Source: Lophius americanus (Eukaryota; Chordata; Actinopteri; Lophiiformes; Lophiidae). From it: a stretch of DNA of 64,000 bases. This document shows positions 43,101-53,041 of the stretch, piece by piece. The position numbers and the translations under genes were made by a program. Under the pieces are notes generated by a model. That model had not been told where the DNA came from. It ran no database searches and was given only the letters and a program-made list of their open reading frames with translations. Every line of letters begins with the position of its first letter. Within the stretch, counting starts at the first letter, position 1. The stretch is from positions 88,501 through 152,500 of the forward strand of contig JBBDHG010000102.1 of assembly GCA_037951165.1 (NCBI GenBank), in the 5' to 3' direction.

Positions 43101-46100
43101 GACAGTTCCCATCTAGGGAGACAGTTCTCGGGTAGAGAGACAGTTCCCGGCTAGAGAGACAGTTCTCGGGTAGAGAGACAGTTTACATGTGGAGAGACAG
43201 TTCCCGGGTAGAAAGACATTTCTTGGGTAGAGAGACAGTTTACAGGTAGAGAGACAGTTTACAGGTAGAGAGACAGTTTACAGGTAGAGAAACAGTTATT
43301 GGGTAGAGATCCCCAGGCCGGCTTTGTTCCATCTGCCCTAAAAGCCGCCATAATCAGACCACTCCTCAAAAAACCCACTCTCGATCCAGAACTTTTTACT
43401 AATTACAGGCCCATTTCCAAACTCCCATTCCTCTCCAAAGTTCTGGAAAAAGTAGTTGCTGCCCACCTCCAGGACCACCTCAATTACAACAACCTCCTTT
43501 GAAACCTTTCAGTCTGGTTTTGGCTCCGCCCACAGCACAGAAACATCTGCCTAGAGTCACAAACGACCTACGGATGGCAGCAGATGCTGGTTCACCTTCC
43601 CTCCTGATTCTCCTTGATTTGTCTGCTGCCTTCGACACAGTTGACCATCGAATACTCCTGCACCGCCTACATCACACCACTGGACTCACTGCCACCGCCC
43701 TAAACTGGTTTCAGTCCTACCTCACTGACAGAACAGAATACGTTTCCCATGGAAGTTCAAAGTCCCGGACACACACCGTCACCTGTGGGGTCCCCCAGGG
43801 ATCAGTCCTTGGCCCCATTCTCTTCATACTATACATGCTCCTCCCCCTTGGCCGTGTCATCAGTCGATATGGACTCTCATTCCATTGTTACGCTGATGAC
43901 ACGCAAATCTACATAAAAACCTACACATGTTCCTCCTCAGCCTCTCCATCCTCATCGTCATCATCATCTCCCCTGTCAACTCTCCGCGCTTGTCTGGAGG
44001 AGATAAAGGTGTGGATGAAAAACAACTTTCTCCAGTTGAACAACTCCAGAACCGGACAAATTTTAATGAGCACCCCACATCAGACCCAGTCTTCCTCCAG
44101 AACCAGTATTACCTTCTCTGGTCACGACATTCCCCTCTCTTCATCAGTCTTCATCAGTCTTCATCGGTCACCAACCTCGGTGTAAGATTTGACCCTCAAC
44201 TCACTTTTGAATCCCACATCAAACACATCTGCAAGATCTCCTTTCACCATCTCAGAAATATCTCGAAACTCCGTTCTTCACTCACCTTAAGTGATGCTGA
44301 AAAGCTGGTCCACGCGTTTGTCTCCCCCAGACTGGATTACTGTAACGCACTTCTCATCGGGATCCCTGATAAAAGTCTTCAAAGACTTCAGTATGTTCAA
44401 AACAGTGCTGCAAGGATCCTGATGAGAGTTCGTAAACACGAACACATCACCCCTGTTCCTCATTCCCTTCATTGTCTCCCCATCTCCATCAGGATTGATT
44501 ATAAGATCTCTCTCCTCACTCACCAGTGCATCCATGGTAACGCCCCCCCTACCTGAAAGAACTACTCACCCCACTGACCTCGACACCATCCCTCTGTTCT
44601 GCTGCTCCTCATATGTGGAATGCCCTCCCTGACCATCTCAGGGCTCCACAGACGACTGACACATTTAAAAAAGGACTTAAAACTTTCCTTTTTAGCAGAA
44701 CCTATAACCTTAATTAACATTGCTGCTTTTTGGTCAGGCTTTTATGTAGTTATTATTTTATTTTTTATTGATGCTTTTATCTGCTTTTGCTTTGTAGCAC
44801 TTTGAGATTTGATCCAAATGTAAAGTGCATTATAAATTAAATGTATAATTATTATTATTATTATTACAGTTTACAGGTAGAGAGACAGTTCCCGGGTACA
44901 GAGACAGTGTACATGTGGAGAGATAGTTTACATGTGGAGAGACGGGGTACGGGTAGAGAGACAGTTCCCGGGTAGAGAGACAGTTTACGTGTAGAGAGAC
45001 AGTTTACAGGTAGAGAGACAGTTTACAGGTAGAGTGACAGTTCTCGGGTAGAAAGACAGTTTACAGGTAGAGAGACAGTTCTCGGGTAGAGAGACAGTTT
45101 ACAGGTAGAGAGACAGTTCTCGGTTAGAAAGACAGTTTACAGGTAGAGAGACAGTTCTCGGGTAGAGAGACAGTTTACAGGTAGAGAGACAGTTCTCGGG
45201 TAGAAAGACAGTTTACAGGTAGAGAGACAGTTCTCGGGTAGAGAGACAGAAGACACACGATTCAGGGGGAACTTTTACCTATCTTGTCCACCAGGGCGGT
45301 AACGATGGACAGAGGAGACCTCTTCAGAGCAGAGTTGTAGGTATGAGAGTAGGAGATCAGAACTATGGAGACACCAGAACAAAACGGAGGTCTGTGCTGG
45401 ACTGAGGTCATGGAGATCTGAAATCTGTAACTACCATACCTGCCAAACTGTCCAGGTCCTCCAGGATCCGACCAAACCTTAACCACAACAGGTGTACAGT
45501 TAGAAAGATGATGTTCAGTCTTACCTGACAAGGTTCAGTCCTACTTGTCGGTGTTCACACCTACCTGACGGTGTTGTGAAAGGTCAGGTACTTCTCTCTG
45601 AGCTGCGGTTCAGAGCCCAGAGGCAGGTGGACCTCCAGGAAGCTGTCTTTCATCCTCTTGGCAGGAAGCTCCTTCTGGGACTTAACCAAAGTGGAGGACA
45701 ACGAGACACGCTCAGCCATGGCCTGCTGGTGGTCACTGGAGACAACAAGTTTCAACATGAAACTGTCGGGATCCAGATAAAAGGTATTGAATGTCTTCTG
45801 ACCCTTACCTCCAGTTAGTGGAAGCTCCAACGATCTCTCTGAGGCGGTTCCTCACTGAAACACACCACAATCATCAAAGTCAGGAGGACGGGCGAGGAAT
45901 GGAAATGAAAGTTAGGGACATTAGAACAGACAGTTGAGGCCAGGAGAAGTACAGGTAAAGACAGGAGAGGACTGGTAAGGACATAAGTGGACAGATGAGG
46001 ACAGGAGAAGGAAGGTAAGGAAAGATGAAGCATGCAGCAGGAACAGTCGAGCCAAGACTGACTGAAGTCAGAGTGTTTCTGTTTTACCATTGGACACGTG

Positions 46101-49100
46101 TAAAAGAGGATTTCCTGTGGAGACACAAACATGGTTACAGACTCACAGTTGGATCAGGGGATTAATAATGTCATCCATTATAACATTTAACGCTTGGTGG
46201 ACCTTGGTGTACAGGTAGGACAGTGGTGTATATGTAGGACAGTGGTGTATATGTAGGACAGTGGTGTACAGGTAGGACAGTGGTGTACAGGTAGGACAGT
46301 GGTGTACAGGTAGGACAGTGGTGTACAGGTAGGACAGTGGTGTACAGGTAGGACAGTGGTGTATATGTAGGACAGTGGTGTATAGGTAGGACAATGGTGT
46401 AAATGTAGGACATTGGTGTAAAGGTAGGACAGTGGTGTACAGGTAGGATAGTGGTGTAAATGTAGGACAGTGTTAAATGGACAGTGGTGTACAGGTAGAA
46501 CAATGGTGTACAGGTAGGACAATGGTGTACAGGTAGGGCAGTGGTGTATAGGTAGGACAGTGGTGTATATGTAGGACAGTGGTGTAAAGTTAGGACACTG
46601 TGTGAAATGGACAGTGGTGTAATCGTAGGACAGCGGTGTACATGTAGGACAGTGGTGTATATGTAGGACAGTGGTGTAAAGGTGGGACAATGGTGTACAG
46701 GTAGGGCAGTGGTGTATAGGTAGGACAGCTGTGTATATGTAGGACAGTGGTGTAAAGTTAGGACACTGTGTGAAATGGACAGTGGTGTAATCGTAGGACA
46801 GTGGTGTATATGTAGGACAGTGGTGTAAAGGTGGGACAGTGTGAAATGGACAGTGGTGTACAGATAGGATAGTGGTGTATATGTAGGACAGTGGTGTAAA
46901 GTTAGGACAGTGTGAAATGGACAGTGGTGTACAGGTAGAACAATGGTGTACAGGTAGGACAATGGTGTACAGGTAGGGCAGTGGTGTATAGGTAGGACAG
47001 CCGTGTATATGTAGGACAGTGGTGTAAAGTTAGGACACTGTGTGAAATGGACAGTGGTGTAATCGTAGGACAGTGGTGTACATGTAGGACAGTGGTGTAT
47101 ATGAAGGACAGTGGTGTAAAGGTGGGACAGTGTGAAATGGACAGTGGTGTACAGGTAGGACAGTGGTGTATATGTAGGACAGTGATGTATATGTAGGACA
47201 ATGGTGTATAGGTAGGACAGTGGTATATAGGTAGGACAGTGGTGTAAAGTTAGGACAGTGTGAAATTGACAGTGGTGTACAGGTAGGACAGTGGTGTAAA
47301 GGTAGGACAGTGGTGTAAAGGAATGACAGTGAGGTGGACCATGGTGTACTGGTAGGACCTAGTGTGGTGGACCGTGGTGCACACGTAGTACTGGGTGAAG
47401 TGGCCCTTGGTGTACAGGTGGAACGTGGTGTACAGGTAGGACTGTACAGGTAGGACAGTGGTGTACAGGAAGAACAGTGGTGTACAGGTAGGACAGTGAG
47501 GTGCACCATTGTGTACAGCAAAGACTGATTGAGGTGGATAGTGGTGTAAAGGTAGGACAGTGTGAAATGGACAAAGGGGTATAGGTAGGACAGTGGTGTA
47601 CAGGTAGGACTGTACAGGTAGGGCTGTACCCCACCCCAACAGTGGGGTACAGATAGGACAGTGGTGTAGAGGTAGGACAGTGGGGTACAGATAGGACAGG
47701 TGTGTAGAGGTAGGACAGTGGTGTTTAGGTAGGACAGTGGTGTACAGGTAGGACAGTGGTGTACAGGTAGGACAGTGGTGTACAGGTAGGACAATGGTGT
47801 TTAGGTAGGACAGTGGTGTACAGGTAGGACAGTGGTGTACAGGTAGGACAGTGGTGTACAGATAGGAGAGTGGTGTACAGGTAGGACAGTGGTGTACAGG
47901 TAGGACAGTGGTGTACAGATAGGAGAGTGGTGTACAGGTAGGACAGTGGTATACAGGTAGGACAGTGGTGTACAGATAGGACAGTGGTGTACAGGTAGGA
48001 CAGTGGTGTACAGGTAGGACTGCACAGGTAGGACAGTGGTGTACAGGTAGGACTGCACAGGTAGGACAGGGGTGTATAGATAGGACAGTGGTGTAGAGGT
48101 AGGACAGTGGTGTACAGTTAGGACAGTGGTGTACAGGTAGGACTGTACAGGTAGGACTGTACAGGTAGGACAGTGGTGTACAGGTAGGACAGTGGTGTAC
48201 AGGTAGGACAGTGGTGTACAGATAGGACTGTACAGGTAGGACAGTGGTGTATAGATAGGATAATGGGGTACAGGTAGGACAGTGGTGTACAGGTAGGACT
48301 GTACAGGTAGGACAGTGGGGTACAGGTAGGACAGTGGTGTATATGTAGGACAGTGGTGTATATGTAGGACAGTGGGGTACAGGTAGGACAGTGGTGTACA
48401 TGTCGGACTGTACAGGTAGGACAGTGGTGTACATGTAGGACTGTACAGGTAGGACAGTGGTGTACATGTAGGACTGTACAGGTAGGACAGTGGTGTACAG
48501 GTAGGACAGTGGTGTACATGTAGGACTGTACAGGTAGGACAAGTAGATGATGGGTTCAAACAGGAATTGTGACGGTGATCTCACCTTCAATCATGTCCGG
48601 CGCTCTCCCCTGATTGGCTCCGCATCCAGCACAGAACGACCTGGTGGTGAAGGAGTAGACCGACCTCAACAGGAGGAACCTGAAGGTCAAAGAGACGCAG
48701 GAGACATTCTAATGTATTTCTATCACACAGATTATAAACACGTTACTGTTTATTGTTATAAGTACACATAATGACGTTTCATTAAGATCATAGTTGTTTG
48801 GAAAGATAATAATCATGATTATTAATAATGTGCAACAGGATCAGCTTTATTAATTTAGAATTTACAAACCTGTGATTTCAGTTTTATATCACAAAAGTTG
48901 AAATAAAATAAACTGTTCAATGTATTCCACAATGTAAATCAGAGGATTAATCCTGTAAACTCATTAAAGGTATTATTATTATTATTATAACTCAAACAGT
49001 CCTGTTAGCTGGTTAGCATGATATCTTGTTAGCTGGCTAACTGGTTGGCTGCTTTCTAACAGCTACAACTGCCAACTGCCCATAAAGTTAGTGGACCTTC

Positions 49101-50067
49101 AGAAAGCAGCTTTGATCCATGGAGACTGGCTCCATCATCATAGATGTTCTGTAAGGAAGCATGTTTCGTCCAGAATGTCAAACAGAGACAATGTCCCCGG
49201 CGGCTTTGATCAGAACGTGACACCGATGAAGTGTCAAACATTTACTGAGATACATCTGCAGGGTCTGAGAAGATAGAGGATCTCATTCCAACATCTCCAC
49301 CTACATAGATCCTCTGACCACAAGAACTCTCGCTCCTGATGAATGGACACAAGATCTTGTTACCAGCAATCGCTGCGGTCCAAAGAGCCAGAACCAATCC
49401 TCTACTGGCGTGAGTGTGGAGAAGATCTGGACCCAACAAAGCCAATCAACAGCCCTGACAACTATTTATAAAACATGGAACTGATGACAGACGTCTCAGC
49501 AGAACCTTCTCTCCGTGGTTCTGAAGATGAACCGTCGTCTCACCTACTCTAGAAACGTTCTCGCTCCTCCGCTCTGACTCAGGTGATGGTCACCTGGAGA
49601 AGGTAAGAGTGTTGTTCTGATGGAGACCCTCCATCTTCATAAAACTAGGCTGAGTTGACAAAAACATTTCTTTAAATCTCTAAATGTAAACGAATCACAA
49701 AGGTGAGAGTGACCTTCATCCCTCTGGGGGAACTCCTCCCAACAGCATGAAGCAGAGACGACACTGATTGTTCCCTCCTACAAAATAATGTTAGAAAGAA
49801 AGAACGTTTCATTCTTTTACTCGTCCTCTCTTGTTGTTCTCACTCATGTTACCTTCTCTCATCTTCTCTTTGAATTACAACCCTTGGTTAACCGACAGTG
49901 AGAAACTGAAATAAAGATTATTTGAAAAAACAGCTAGAGCTCTGTGACGCTTGTTAGCCTTGTTAGCATGAATGAGCTAGATTTATTTTCTAGCCACCGG
50001 ATGTTAAAGCCGACGTTCCAGCTAGCACCATCACACCCAATTTTACTCCTGACCTGTGTGAAGTCAT
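35554..50067 (-). CDS. acot9: Acyl-CoA thioesterase 9, mitochondrial
   Basis: ACOT9 hydrolyses acyl-CoAs to free acid and CoA in mitochondria and has two hotdog domains. Sixteen minus-strand exons: 50054-50067, 48585-48679, 46088-46114, 45809-45854, 45565-45735, 45440-45477, 45279-45362, 42046-42149, 38916-38989, 38753-38820, 37789-37900, 36393-36483, 36182-36267, 36011-36098, 35794-35944 and 35554-35609; 1305 nt, 434 aa (human 439). The basic presequence MTSHRFLLLRSVYSFTTRSF is followed by LREIVGASTNWR, KYLTFHNTVRFGRILEDLDS, RSPLSIVTALVDKI, GHVSWVGKTSIEAKM, APVLDATFVMVARDPENK, ERNIFNRIFGGFLMRKAYEL and NVFHFTFASDRDVPNVTP. It ends KRHFNQTVGP, about 11 residues short of the mammalian tail. Introns are dominated by satellites and LINE pieces. 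Confidence 0.94.
36591..36845 (+). mobile_element. Dispersed teleost repeat, copy 1
   Basis: It begins 'caatcaatctttatttatat' and contains 'cccaacaaattcctccttga', 'aaacctcgagcagatccaag' and 'gtggacggcctactgcc', ending in poly-A. This is a very common teleost interspersed repeat whose class I do not assign. It lies in the acot9 intron between exons 11 and 12. Confidence 0.8.
36852..37150. repeat. 36-bp minisatellite block 1 in acot9 intron 11
   Basis: About eight copies of a 36-bp unit containing 'tatggtccagacacaggaga', between the two copies of the dispersed repeat. One or two further units lie at about 36525-36590. Confidence 0.9.
37151..37382 (+). mobile_element. Dispersed teleost repeat, copy 2
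   Basis: A second copy of the element at 36591-36845, closely similar but cut off after 'ggacggcctactcc', where the 36-bp array resumes without a poly-A tail. Confidence 0.8.
37383..37725. repeat. 36-bp minisatellite block 2 in acot9 intron 11
   Basis: Nine to ten copies of the same 36-bp unit. The period is twelve codons, so a plus-strand frame (NIYGPDTGEHLK repeats) stays open for 142 codons; not taken as a gene. Confidence 0.9.
38020..38690 (+). mobile_element. Degenerate RTE-like LINE, C-terminal pol region
   Basis: Read on plus in shifting frames, the segment carries the usual words of teleost RTE-type pol C-termini: 'RWWKLKHEGCW', 'RRQEAEMKMFRCSLGVRR', and remnants of the 'RGRPKRRFMDVVREDM' region (GVLWMW.ERTCSWLV). 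Frameshifts and stops make it non-functional. It lies in the acot9 intron between exons 10 and 11. Confidence 0.65.
39536..40055. repeat. 28-bp minisatellite in acot9 intron 8
   Basis: About 18 copies of a 28-bp unit, 'gtgagtcaccatagtaacca' plus 'gtgtaaca'. From 40060 to 41100 the intron shows AT-rich sequence only. Confidence 0.9.
41102..41890 (+). repeat. 19-bp satellite array A, acot9 intron 8
   Basis: About 41 copies of a 19-bp unit, 'acaccactgtcctacctgt'. The array ends about 155 nt from the exon 8 donor (exon 42046-42149). It is the reverse complement of array B at 46195-48545. Confidence 0.95.
42205..43306. repeat. 19-bp 'gtagagagacagtttacat' array, left half
   Basis: About 57 copies of a 19-bp unit in acot9 intron 7. 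Consensus 'acaggtagagagacagttt' has the same period and the shared 'acaggtag' of arrays A and B. The array is split by the L2 element at 43307-44866. Confidence 0.92.
43307..44866 (+). mobile_element. L2/Maui-like LINE, 5'-truncated, inserted in a satellite
   Basis: The element starts within pol (ALKAAIIRPLLKKP, TNYRPISKLPFLSKVLEKVV), continues with the RT motifs LILLDLSAAFDTVDHRIL, CGVPQGSVLGPILFILY and the catalytic YADD (FHCYADDTQIYIKT), then the C-terminal region (ARILMRVRKHEHITPV). It ends in the L2 3' sequence 'atttgatccaaatgtaaagt' and an (ATT)n tail. At least two frameshifts, near 43500 and 44100, plus the missing 5' end make it defective. The flanking sequence on both sides is the same 19-bp array. 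Confidence 0.88.
44867..45250. repeat. 19-bp 'gtagagagacagtttacat' array, right half
   Basis: About 20 copies continue right after the L2 tail ('acagtttacaggtagagaga') and end about 30 bp before exon 7 of acot9 (45279-45362). Confidence 0.92.
46195..48545 (-). repeat. 19-bp satellite array B, fills acot9 intron 2
   Basis: About 120 copies of 'acaggtaggacagtggtgt', the exact reverse complement of the array A unit. It occupies almost all of the 2.47-kb intron, from about 80 nt beyond exon 3 to about 40 nt short of exon 2. Spurious minus-strand ORFs up to 446 codons run through it. Confidence 0.95.
49740..49884 (+). repeat. Arm of a recent inverted duplicate (partner 58371-58513)
   Basis: About 145 bp starting 'aacagcatgaagcagagacg' is nearly identical (a few mismatches) to the reverse complement of 58371-58513. 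It lies in acot9 intron 1. The shortness and high identity suggest a recently mobile element of unknown class. Confidence 0.85.
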
Positions 50068-50327
50068 GGTTCGGTCCGGAATCCGTTCTGAAGGTTCGGG
50101 TCTGAACAGTGACAAAAGTTTACTGTAAAGGAACGTCAGAGCTTCCTAGCAGAAATCCCTGACCGCCCACCAGCTAGTGACGTATGCACGGACACACAAA
50201 GCCCCGCCCACCGCACTATGACATGAAAAATCATTATGAAGCGTTTTAGTACCCCGGGTTCAGGCTGTCAGGTAAATCCTCTGAGGTCACGAGAAAAAAA
50301 TCTCAAGACAGTGCAAACCTCCGCCAA
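50068..50327. promoter_or_regulatory. acot9 upstream region
   Basis: The presumed promoter and 5' UTR of acot9. It includes a CRE-like 'gtgacgtatg' at about 50176 and no obvious TATA box. The transcription start is not determinable by eye. Confidence 0.35.
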
Positions 50328-50575
50328 GTCACCAACAATTCCTCTCCAGTATAAAACATCAAAGGAACAGGTTACAACAGTATCTATCCAGTATAAAACA
50401 GGAAAGGAACGGGTTACAACAGTAACTCTCCAGTATAAAACATCAAAGGAACAAGTCACAACAATTCCTCTCCAGTATAGAACATCAAAGGAACAGGTTA
50501 CAACCGTATCTCTCCAGTATAAAACAGGAAAGGAACAGGTTACAACAATTCTTCTTCAGTATAAAACCAGTTCCT
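50328..50575. repeat. 42-bp tandem repeat upstream of acot9
   Basis: Six copies of a 42-bp unit with 'ccagtataaaacatcaaagg'. The period is fourteen codons, and a plus-strand ORF from 50236 to 50577 reads LQYKTSKEQVTT repeats for 113 codons. It is divergent from acot9. Coding status is doubtful. Confidence 0.85.
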
Positions 50576-51044
50576 GACGCATTCCTGACGCATTCTGATA
50601 AACAACATCATTGGAGTCCAGACATAGGTAGACAGAATCAGCTGTGATGACATTAAACACAAAATGGTTTCCAGATCGTGTTCTATGGCTTTGCATAGAA
50701 CACGATCAATGTGACGTTCAAATGTCAACAGTCGGACATAAAGATGTTTACCATCATCGCTCCTCAGGATACATCTGAACTTCTTGTCTGCCTCTGATAT
50801 TTTACAGAGGCAGGTTTTGGCGTTAACTAGAGATGATTAAATTCACGGTATGGAGATTCTCTGTCATCCGGGTCCTGGTGGTCCGTTTGGGTCGACACCA
50901 AACTGAACTGAAGAAGAATCTTGGATTAAGGGAAAAACATCTTCAAGCCGGAACAAAAATCCAGCTGCTTTGGATTCAACCCACATGGAGTCGTGATGAC
51001 ACAATGGGACTATTGTAGATTTATAGATATAGATAGATATGTAT

Positions 51045-51118
51045 AATGTAGATATATTATAGATTTGATCAAAATGTAAAGTGCATTATAAATTAAATGC
51101 ATTACTATAATTATTATT
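51045..51118 (+). mobile_element. L2-type LINE 3' tail fragment
   Basis: 'gatttgatcaaaatgtaaag' and 'tgcattataaattaaatgca' followed by ATT repeats match the L2 3' end at 44800-44866. Confidence 0.75.
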
Positions 51119-51149
51119 GTTGTCTTTGTTCCTTTGATTCCTTTGATGT

Positions 51150-51310
51150 TCCTTTTGGAGTGGGGCTGGGGGCTCAGTGGGCTGAACAGAGACACTGAAT
51201 TGGAAGGTGCGGGAGACCTACGAGATCTACGGGGTCTCTGAGCGACGCTCAGAGTTTGTTGGAGTTGTCGGATGCCTGGATTTACAGGCTGGCGGTAACT
51301 CAAATATTCA
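51150..51310 (+). repeat. Homologue of the 8745-8850 segment
   Basis: It shares 'ctgaacagaga', 'tggaagg', 'agagtttgttggagttgtcg' and 'ggcggtaac' in the same order and spacing with the segment that holds the candidate first exon of the zinc-finger gene. Confidence 0.6.
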
Positions 51311-52015
51311 TAAAGTAATCTAACTGATTCTGATCAGAATGTCTACCTCTGGTTCTGTTGGGCCTTGTTGGAGGCGTGGGCTCTCTTGGATATTTCTAGT
51401 CAGTTCATGAGAATGCAGGGGCCAGTTTTTTATCCCAACTAGTCCAGCAAAAGTGCTCAAACGTAGCAGACTAACAGGTCTCAGAACCAAAAGAATCCCC
51501 AACTGGTCCAGAGCAGTCAGACTAGCTGCTAACTGTTAGCTGCTGACTGCTAGCTGCTGACTGTTAGCTGCTGACTGCTAGAGTGTATAGGAAAGTAAAT
51601 TGTGTTTATGATATATATTTCGTATGCATTGTGTAAATGTTATATATTGTATTAACATCATGTTAATCTTGTATATTGTGTATATATTTTGTATATATTG
51701 TGTGTACATTATGTAAATATTTTATATTGTGTATATACTGTTAATGTTATATATATTGTTTACATATTGTGTATATTTTGTGTATATAATGTGTATACAT
51801 TATGTTAATGTTGTATATTGTGTATAGTGTTTATTTTGTGTATATATTGTGTGTACATTGTTAATGTTATATATTCCGTGTATATTGTGTATATTTTGTG
51901 AATACATTATGTAAATGTTGTATATTGTGCATATATCGTTAATGTTATAGATATTGTGTACATAATGTTGTATATTGTGTATATATGATGTAAATGTTGT
52001 ATATTGTGTATATAT

Positions 52016-52020
<5 letters not shown>
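51311..52020. other. Spacer with 'gtatattgtgtatat' low-complexity sequence
   Basis: 51530-51580 has a few copies of 'agctgctgactg'. 51600-52020 is AT-rich sequence made of 'tgtatattgtgtatatat' words. No gene is visible. Confidence 0.7.

Positions 52021-52086
<66 letters not shown>
52021..52086. repeat. (TA)n microsatellite, about 32 copies
   Basis: An uninterrupted TA tract that directly abuts the L2 fragment at 52087. Confidence 0.97.
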
Positions 52087-52091
<5 letters not shown>

Positions 52092-52246
52092 CCTTAATTA
52101 ACATTGCTGCTTTTTGGTCAGGCTTTTATATAGTTATTTTTTGATTTTTTTATTGATGCTTTTATCTGCTTTTGCTTTGTAGCACTTTGAGATTTGATCC
52201 AAATGTAAAGTGCATTATAACTTAAATGTATCATTATTATTATTAT
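52087..52246 (+). mobile_element. L2 3' end, 160 bp, inserted at a (TA)n tract
   Basis: It begins 'ataaccttaattaacattgc' and is nearly identical to 44703-44866, including 'tagcactttgagatttgatc' and the (ATT)n tail. Only the last 160 bp of the element was copied. Confidence 0.85.
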
Positions 52247-52749
52247 TTATTGTTTATGCATCGTGTGTTTTATGGGGTGTTGTATTCACACATATATCAC
52301 TGTATGTCTACTTCCTACATGTTTTTTCTGTGAAATTGTAGTTTGAACTGGTGTCCAGAACAAATTTCCCCTTGGAAAAAACCCCAAAGTTGAACTAATC
52401 CTACTGCTGGATATAGATCAGCCTGGTACCAGTACCAGATAAGTGGACCAGCAGTCATCCTCTGGTTCTAGGGAGAGAATCTCTATTGTCTCTCTCAGTG
52501 ACACTCTGAAACCTTTTTAAATTCAAACCCATTCTGTTTTGATTAAAGCCATTTGCAAATTATATTTTACTATGTTAAAGTTACATCTAAATAAACCTTG
52601 TACTTTAAAGAAAATAACTTTTATTAAGTAGAAAAACTTCATCAGCAAAGTTGGAACAGCTGGGAAACTAAATCAGAGGCCCTGATTGGCCCAGCGGGAA
52701 AGACAGGCCGTCGCTGATTGGACAATTAAATGACATCCTTATGGACCAA

Positions 52750-52782
52750 CCAATCAGCGTCCGGCGGACTGCCAGTATAAAT
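52750..52782 (+). promoter_or_regulatory. sat1 core promoter: CCAAT and TATA boxes
   Basis: CCAAT at about 52750 and TATAAAT at 52776-52782 are followed by a GAATAAAG-containing leader, placing the transcription start near 52805. The TATA box suits a strongly inducible gene. The stretch between 52247 and 52740 shows nothing. Confidence 0.65.
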
Positions 52783-52836
52783 CCTCCAGCGTGAATAAAG
52801 TCCGACAGAGAAACGAAGAAGGGAGAACTTTCCTGG

Positions 52837-52875
52837 ATGGTACTGACCCGTCCAACGCGTTTGTTCAGCGGCTGA
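52837..52875 (+). other. Upstream ORF 1 in the sat1 leader
   Basis: ATG to TGA, 12 codons (MVLTRPTRLFSG), wholly inside the presumed sat1 5' UTR. Confidence 0.55.
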
Positions 52876-52906
52876 CTGTGGGCACAGAGCCCCCCATCTG
52901 AGGCGA

Positions 52907-53041
52907 ATGAACAAACAGCTCATCCTACACTTCACCTACCGAGGACTAGTGACGAGAGGGAAGAAAGGAAAGAGGAGAAAATGGACTTTAAACTGCGGAA
53001 AGCAGAAGCCAGAGACGTGTGTGACATCCTACGACTGGTGA
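52907..53041 (+). other. Upstream ORF 2, overlapping the sat1 start
   Basis: An ATG at 52907 opens a frame (MNKQLILHFTYRGL...) that is out of phase with sat1 and still open when it passes the sat1 ATG at 52981. In the spliced mRNA it would end in or after exon 1. Initiation here would bypass the sat1 start. Confidence 0.5.

Noticed and set aside
44287..44535. Minus-strand ORF inside the L2 element
   Set aside because: It is the complement of the L2 pol coding strand.
46171..48590. Minus-strand ORFs of up to 446 codons (TPLSYLYTTVLPVHH repeats), and the matching plus-strand 335-codon ORF at 41068-42075
   Set aside because: They are translations of the 19-bp satellite arrays A and B and shift through all three frames; there is no protein family signal.
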